Source: Stenotrophomonas sp. MYb238 (GTDB lineage: Bacteria; Pseudomonadota; Gammaproteobacteria; Xanthomonadales; Xanthomonadaceae). From it: a stretch of DNA of 64,000 nucleotides. The notes under the pieces are model-generated. The model ran no database searches and was not told where the DNA came from. It worked only from the letters and a program-made list of their open reading frames with translations. Both the position numbers and the translations under genes were made by a program. The stretch is from positions 1 to 64,000 of the forward strand of contig NZ_WIDL01000010.1 of assembly GCF_009496535.1 (NCBI RefSeq), written 5' to 3'. This document shows positions 62,561 through 64,000 of the stretch, one piece after another (position 1 is the stretch's first letter; every line of letters starts with the position of its first letter).

Positions 62561-64000
62561 ATGCATCCGCCCGAACTGGAACCGTTCGTTCCGCCATCGG
62601 TTTCCCCGGTGGCCGGGAGCCTGGACAGCTCCCCGCTGTACCAGGAGGTGTTCGAGGCGGTCGGCACCGGTTTCTGCGTGATCGAGGTGCTGTTCGACGA
62701 GGCGCGCGCGGTGGATTTCGTCCACTGCAAGGTCAACGCCGCGTTCGAGCGCATCACCGGCCTGGCCGACGTGGCCGGGCGTCGCGCCACCGACGTGCTG
62801 CCGGGGCTGGACGAGTACTGGTTCCGGGTGTTCGGCCGGGTGGTCGGCGAGGGCCTGCCGGTGCAGTTCGAGCGCTACCTGCCGCAGCTCGGTCGCTGGT
62901 ATTCGGTCGAGGCGGTGCGGCTGGGGCCGGCGGCCGAACGCCGGCTGGCGGTGCTGTTCTTCGACATCTCGCGGCGCAAGCAGGTCGAGACCGAGCTGGC
63001 CGAAAGCGAGGCGCGCTTCAGCGCGCTGGCCGACGGCCTGCCGATGCCGGTCTGGGTGCTGGACGACCTGGGCCACGTGCGCTTCGTCAACAACGCCTTC
63101 GGCAGCTTCTTCGGGCTGGCCGGGGACCATGCGTTCGGGCCGCGCTGGTGGGAAGGGCTGCTGCACCCGGAAGACCTGAAGGTCTTCGAGTACGCGCTGG
63201 CCGAGGCGCTGTCCAACGAGCGCGACCTGCACGTGAGCGCCCGCCTGCGCCGCCACGACGGACAATGGCGGTGGCTGGAGATGAAGGCCGCGCCGCGTTT
63301 CTCCGCCGACGGCCGGTTCATCGGCCTGGCCGGCAACAGCCCGGACATCACCGAGCGCCGCGAGATCGAGATGGCGCGCGAGGAGCTGCTCGAGGCCGAA
63401 CGCGCCGCGCGCAACGCCGCCGAAGGCATGGCGCGGGTGAAGGACGAATTCCTCGCCACCCTGTCGCACGAACTGCGCACGCCGCTCACTACCATCCTGG
63501 GCTGGAGCGAACTGCTGCTGCAGCGCATGGAGGCCGAGCATCCCATGCGCCGCGGGGTGGAGGTCATCGCCAGCAGCGCGATGGCGCAGAAGCGGCTGAT
63601 GTCGGACATGCTGGACCTGAGCAGCATGCTGCTGGGCAAGGTGCAGCTGGAAGTGGAAGTGCTGGACCTGGCCGAGCAGGTGCGCGAGGCCGTGCGCCTG
63701 CAGGAGCTGGTGGCGCAGGGCAAGGCGCAGGCGGTGGTGGTGAGCGTGCCGCCGTTGCCCTGTCCGGTGCTGGGCGATGCGACGCGGCTGCAGCAGGTGC
63801 TGTGGAACCTGCTGGCCAACGCCATCAAGTTCACCCCGGTCGAAGGCCAGGTCGACGTCGAGCTGCGCCAGGAGGACGGGCACTACGTGGTGGACGTGCG
63901 CGACAACGGCGACGGCATCGCGCCGGAGTTCCTCGCCCATCTGTTCAGCCGCTTCAGCCAGGCCGACGCCACCACCACCCGCCGCCACGGCGGCCTGGGC
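62561..64000 (+). CDS. PAS-domain hybrid-type sensor histidine kinase (truncated by window edge)
   Basis: The reading frame is open to the window end (480 codons). The start is ATG MHPPELEPFVPPSVSP. It has a PAS domain (about 25-145, FCVIEVLFDEARAVDFVHCK) and a second PAS (about 150-265, DGLPMPVWVLDDLGHVRFVN; RRHDGQWRWLEMK). The HisKA has His303 in TLSHELRTPLTTILGWSELL, and the HATPase N-box is NLLANAIKFTP, followed by RDNGDGIAPEFLAHLFSRFS. It ends inside the HATPase G2 region (RHGGLG), so a receiver domain beyond is possible. No membrane helix, so it is cytoplasmic. Confidence 0.93.
   Translation, partial: MHPPELEPFVPPSVSPVAGSLDSSPLYQEVFEAVGTGFCVIEVLFDEARAVDFVHCKVNAAFERITGLADVAGRRATDVLPGLDEYWFRVFGRVVGEGLPVQFERYLPQLGRWYSVEAVRLGPAAERRLAVLFFDISRRKQVETELAESEARFSALADGLPMPVWVLDDLGHVRFVNNAFGSFFGLAGDHAFGPRWWEGLLHPEDLKVFEYALAEALSNERDLHVSARLRRHDGQWRWLEMKAAPRFSADGRFIGLAGNSPDITERREIEMAREELLEAERAARNAAEGMARVKDEFLATLSHELRTPLTTILGWSELLLQRMEAEHPMRRGVEVIASSAMAQKRLMSDMLDLSSMLLGKVQLEVEVLDLAEQVREAVRLQELVAQGKAQAVVVSVPPLPCPVLGDATRLQQVLWNLLANAIKFTPVEGQVDVELRQEDGHYVVDVRDNGDGIAPEFLAHLFSRFSQADATTTRRHGGLG

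Overview
This is a 64 kb stretch of a high-GC gammaproteobacterial chromosome, most likely Xanthomonadaceae (Lysobacterales). The evidence is the gene order (rsmB-fmt-def opposite lysM-dprA-smg), the gene types (GYF_2 proteins, DUF3016, DUF3297, GH92, dadA-alr next to an Lrp regulator) and a family of GTAGGAGCGCACC palindromic REP elements. The genus cannot be settled from the sequence alone. Coding density is high, and no prophage, insertion sequence or CRISPR array was seen.

Layout: (1) 1-7862 is translation and DNA uptake: two GYF_2 membrane proteins, smg, dprA and a LysM protein on the minus strand, then def, fmt and rsmB on the plus strand. (2) 8094-14068 is a cell-surface glycan cluster: a GT25 enzyme, two GT2 enzymes, UDP-xylose synthase, an O-antigen-ligase-like protein and a glycerophosphotransferase-like protein. 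(3) 14133-20840 is housekeeping: two PH-domain membrane proteins, a RibA with a decayed RibB half, an LpxL-type acyltransferase, dtd and rpoD. (4) 20982-25504 holds a GH92 alpha-mannosidase, tRNA-Ile2(CAU) and a small AT-richer patch with a secreted Cys-rich peptide and two small unknowns. (5) 25505-34186 holds a CHASE-PAS-GGDEF-EAL protein, a methyltransferase, a GH18 lipoprotein and an NHL-propeller protein with a LytM-like domain. (6) 34212-37772 is a DGPF/VOC/DUF1428 cluster ending in an ECF42-type sigma factor, with a matching promoter motif. (7) 38110-53489 holds an M28 peptidase, a LytS/LytTR two-component pair, an MpaB-like oxygenase, an M13 peptidase, an EAL protein with a dead GGDEF, a LysR/DODA-dioxygenase divergent pair and a CPA1 antiporter. 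(8) 53608-64000 holds small unknowns, motAB, msrB, the lrp-dadA-alr D-alanine locus, DUF3016 and a PAS histidine kinase cut by the window edge.

The most unusual signals are REP palindromes whose GTAG ends supply the stop codons of three flanking genes, a GYF_2/pilin-helix fusion, the AT-richer patch after tRNA-Ile2, and the ECF42 cluster with its own candidate promoter. I found no single clearly new multi-gene system. The best candidates for undescribed biology are the GYF_2-pilin/RDD pair, the NHL-LytM protein with its divergent unknown neighbour, and the post-tRNA patch.
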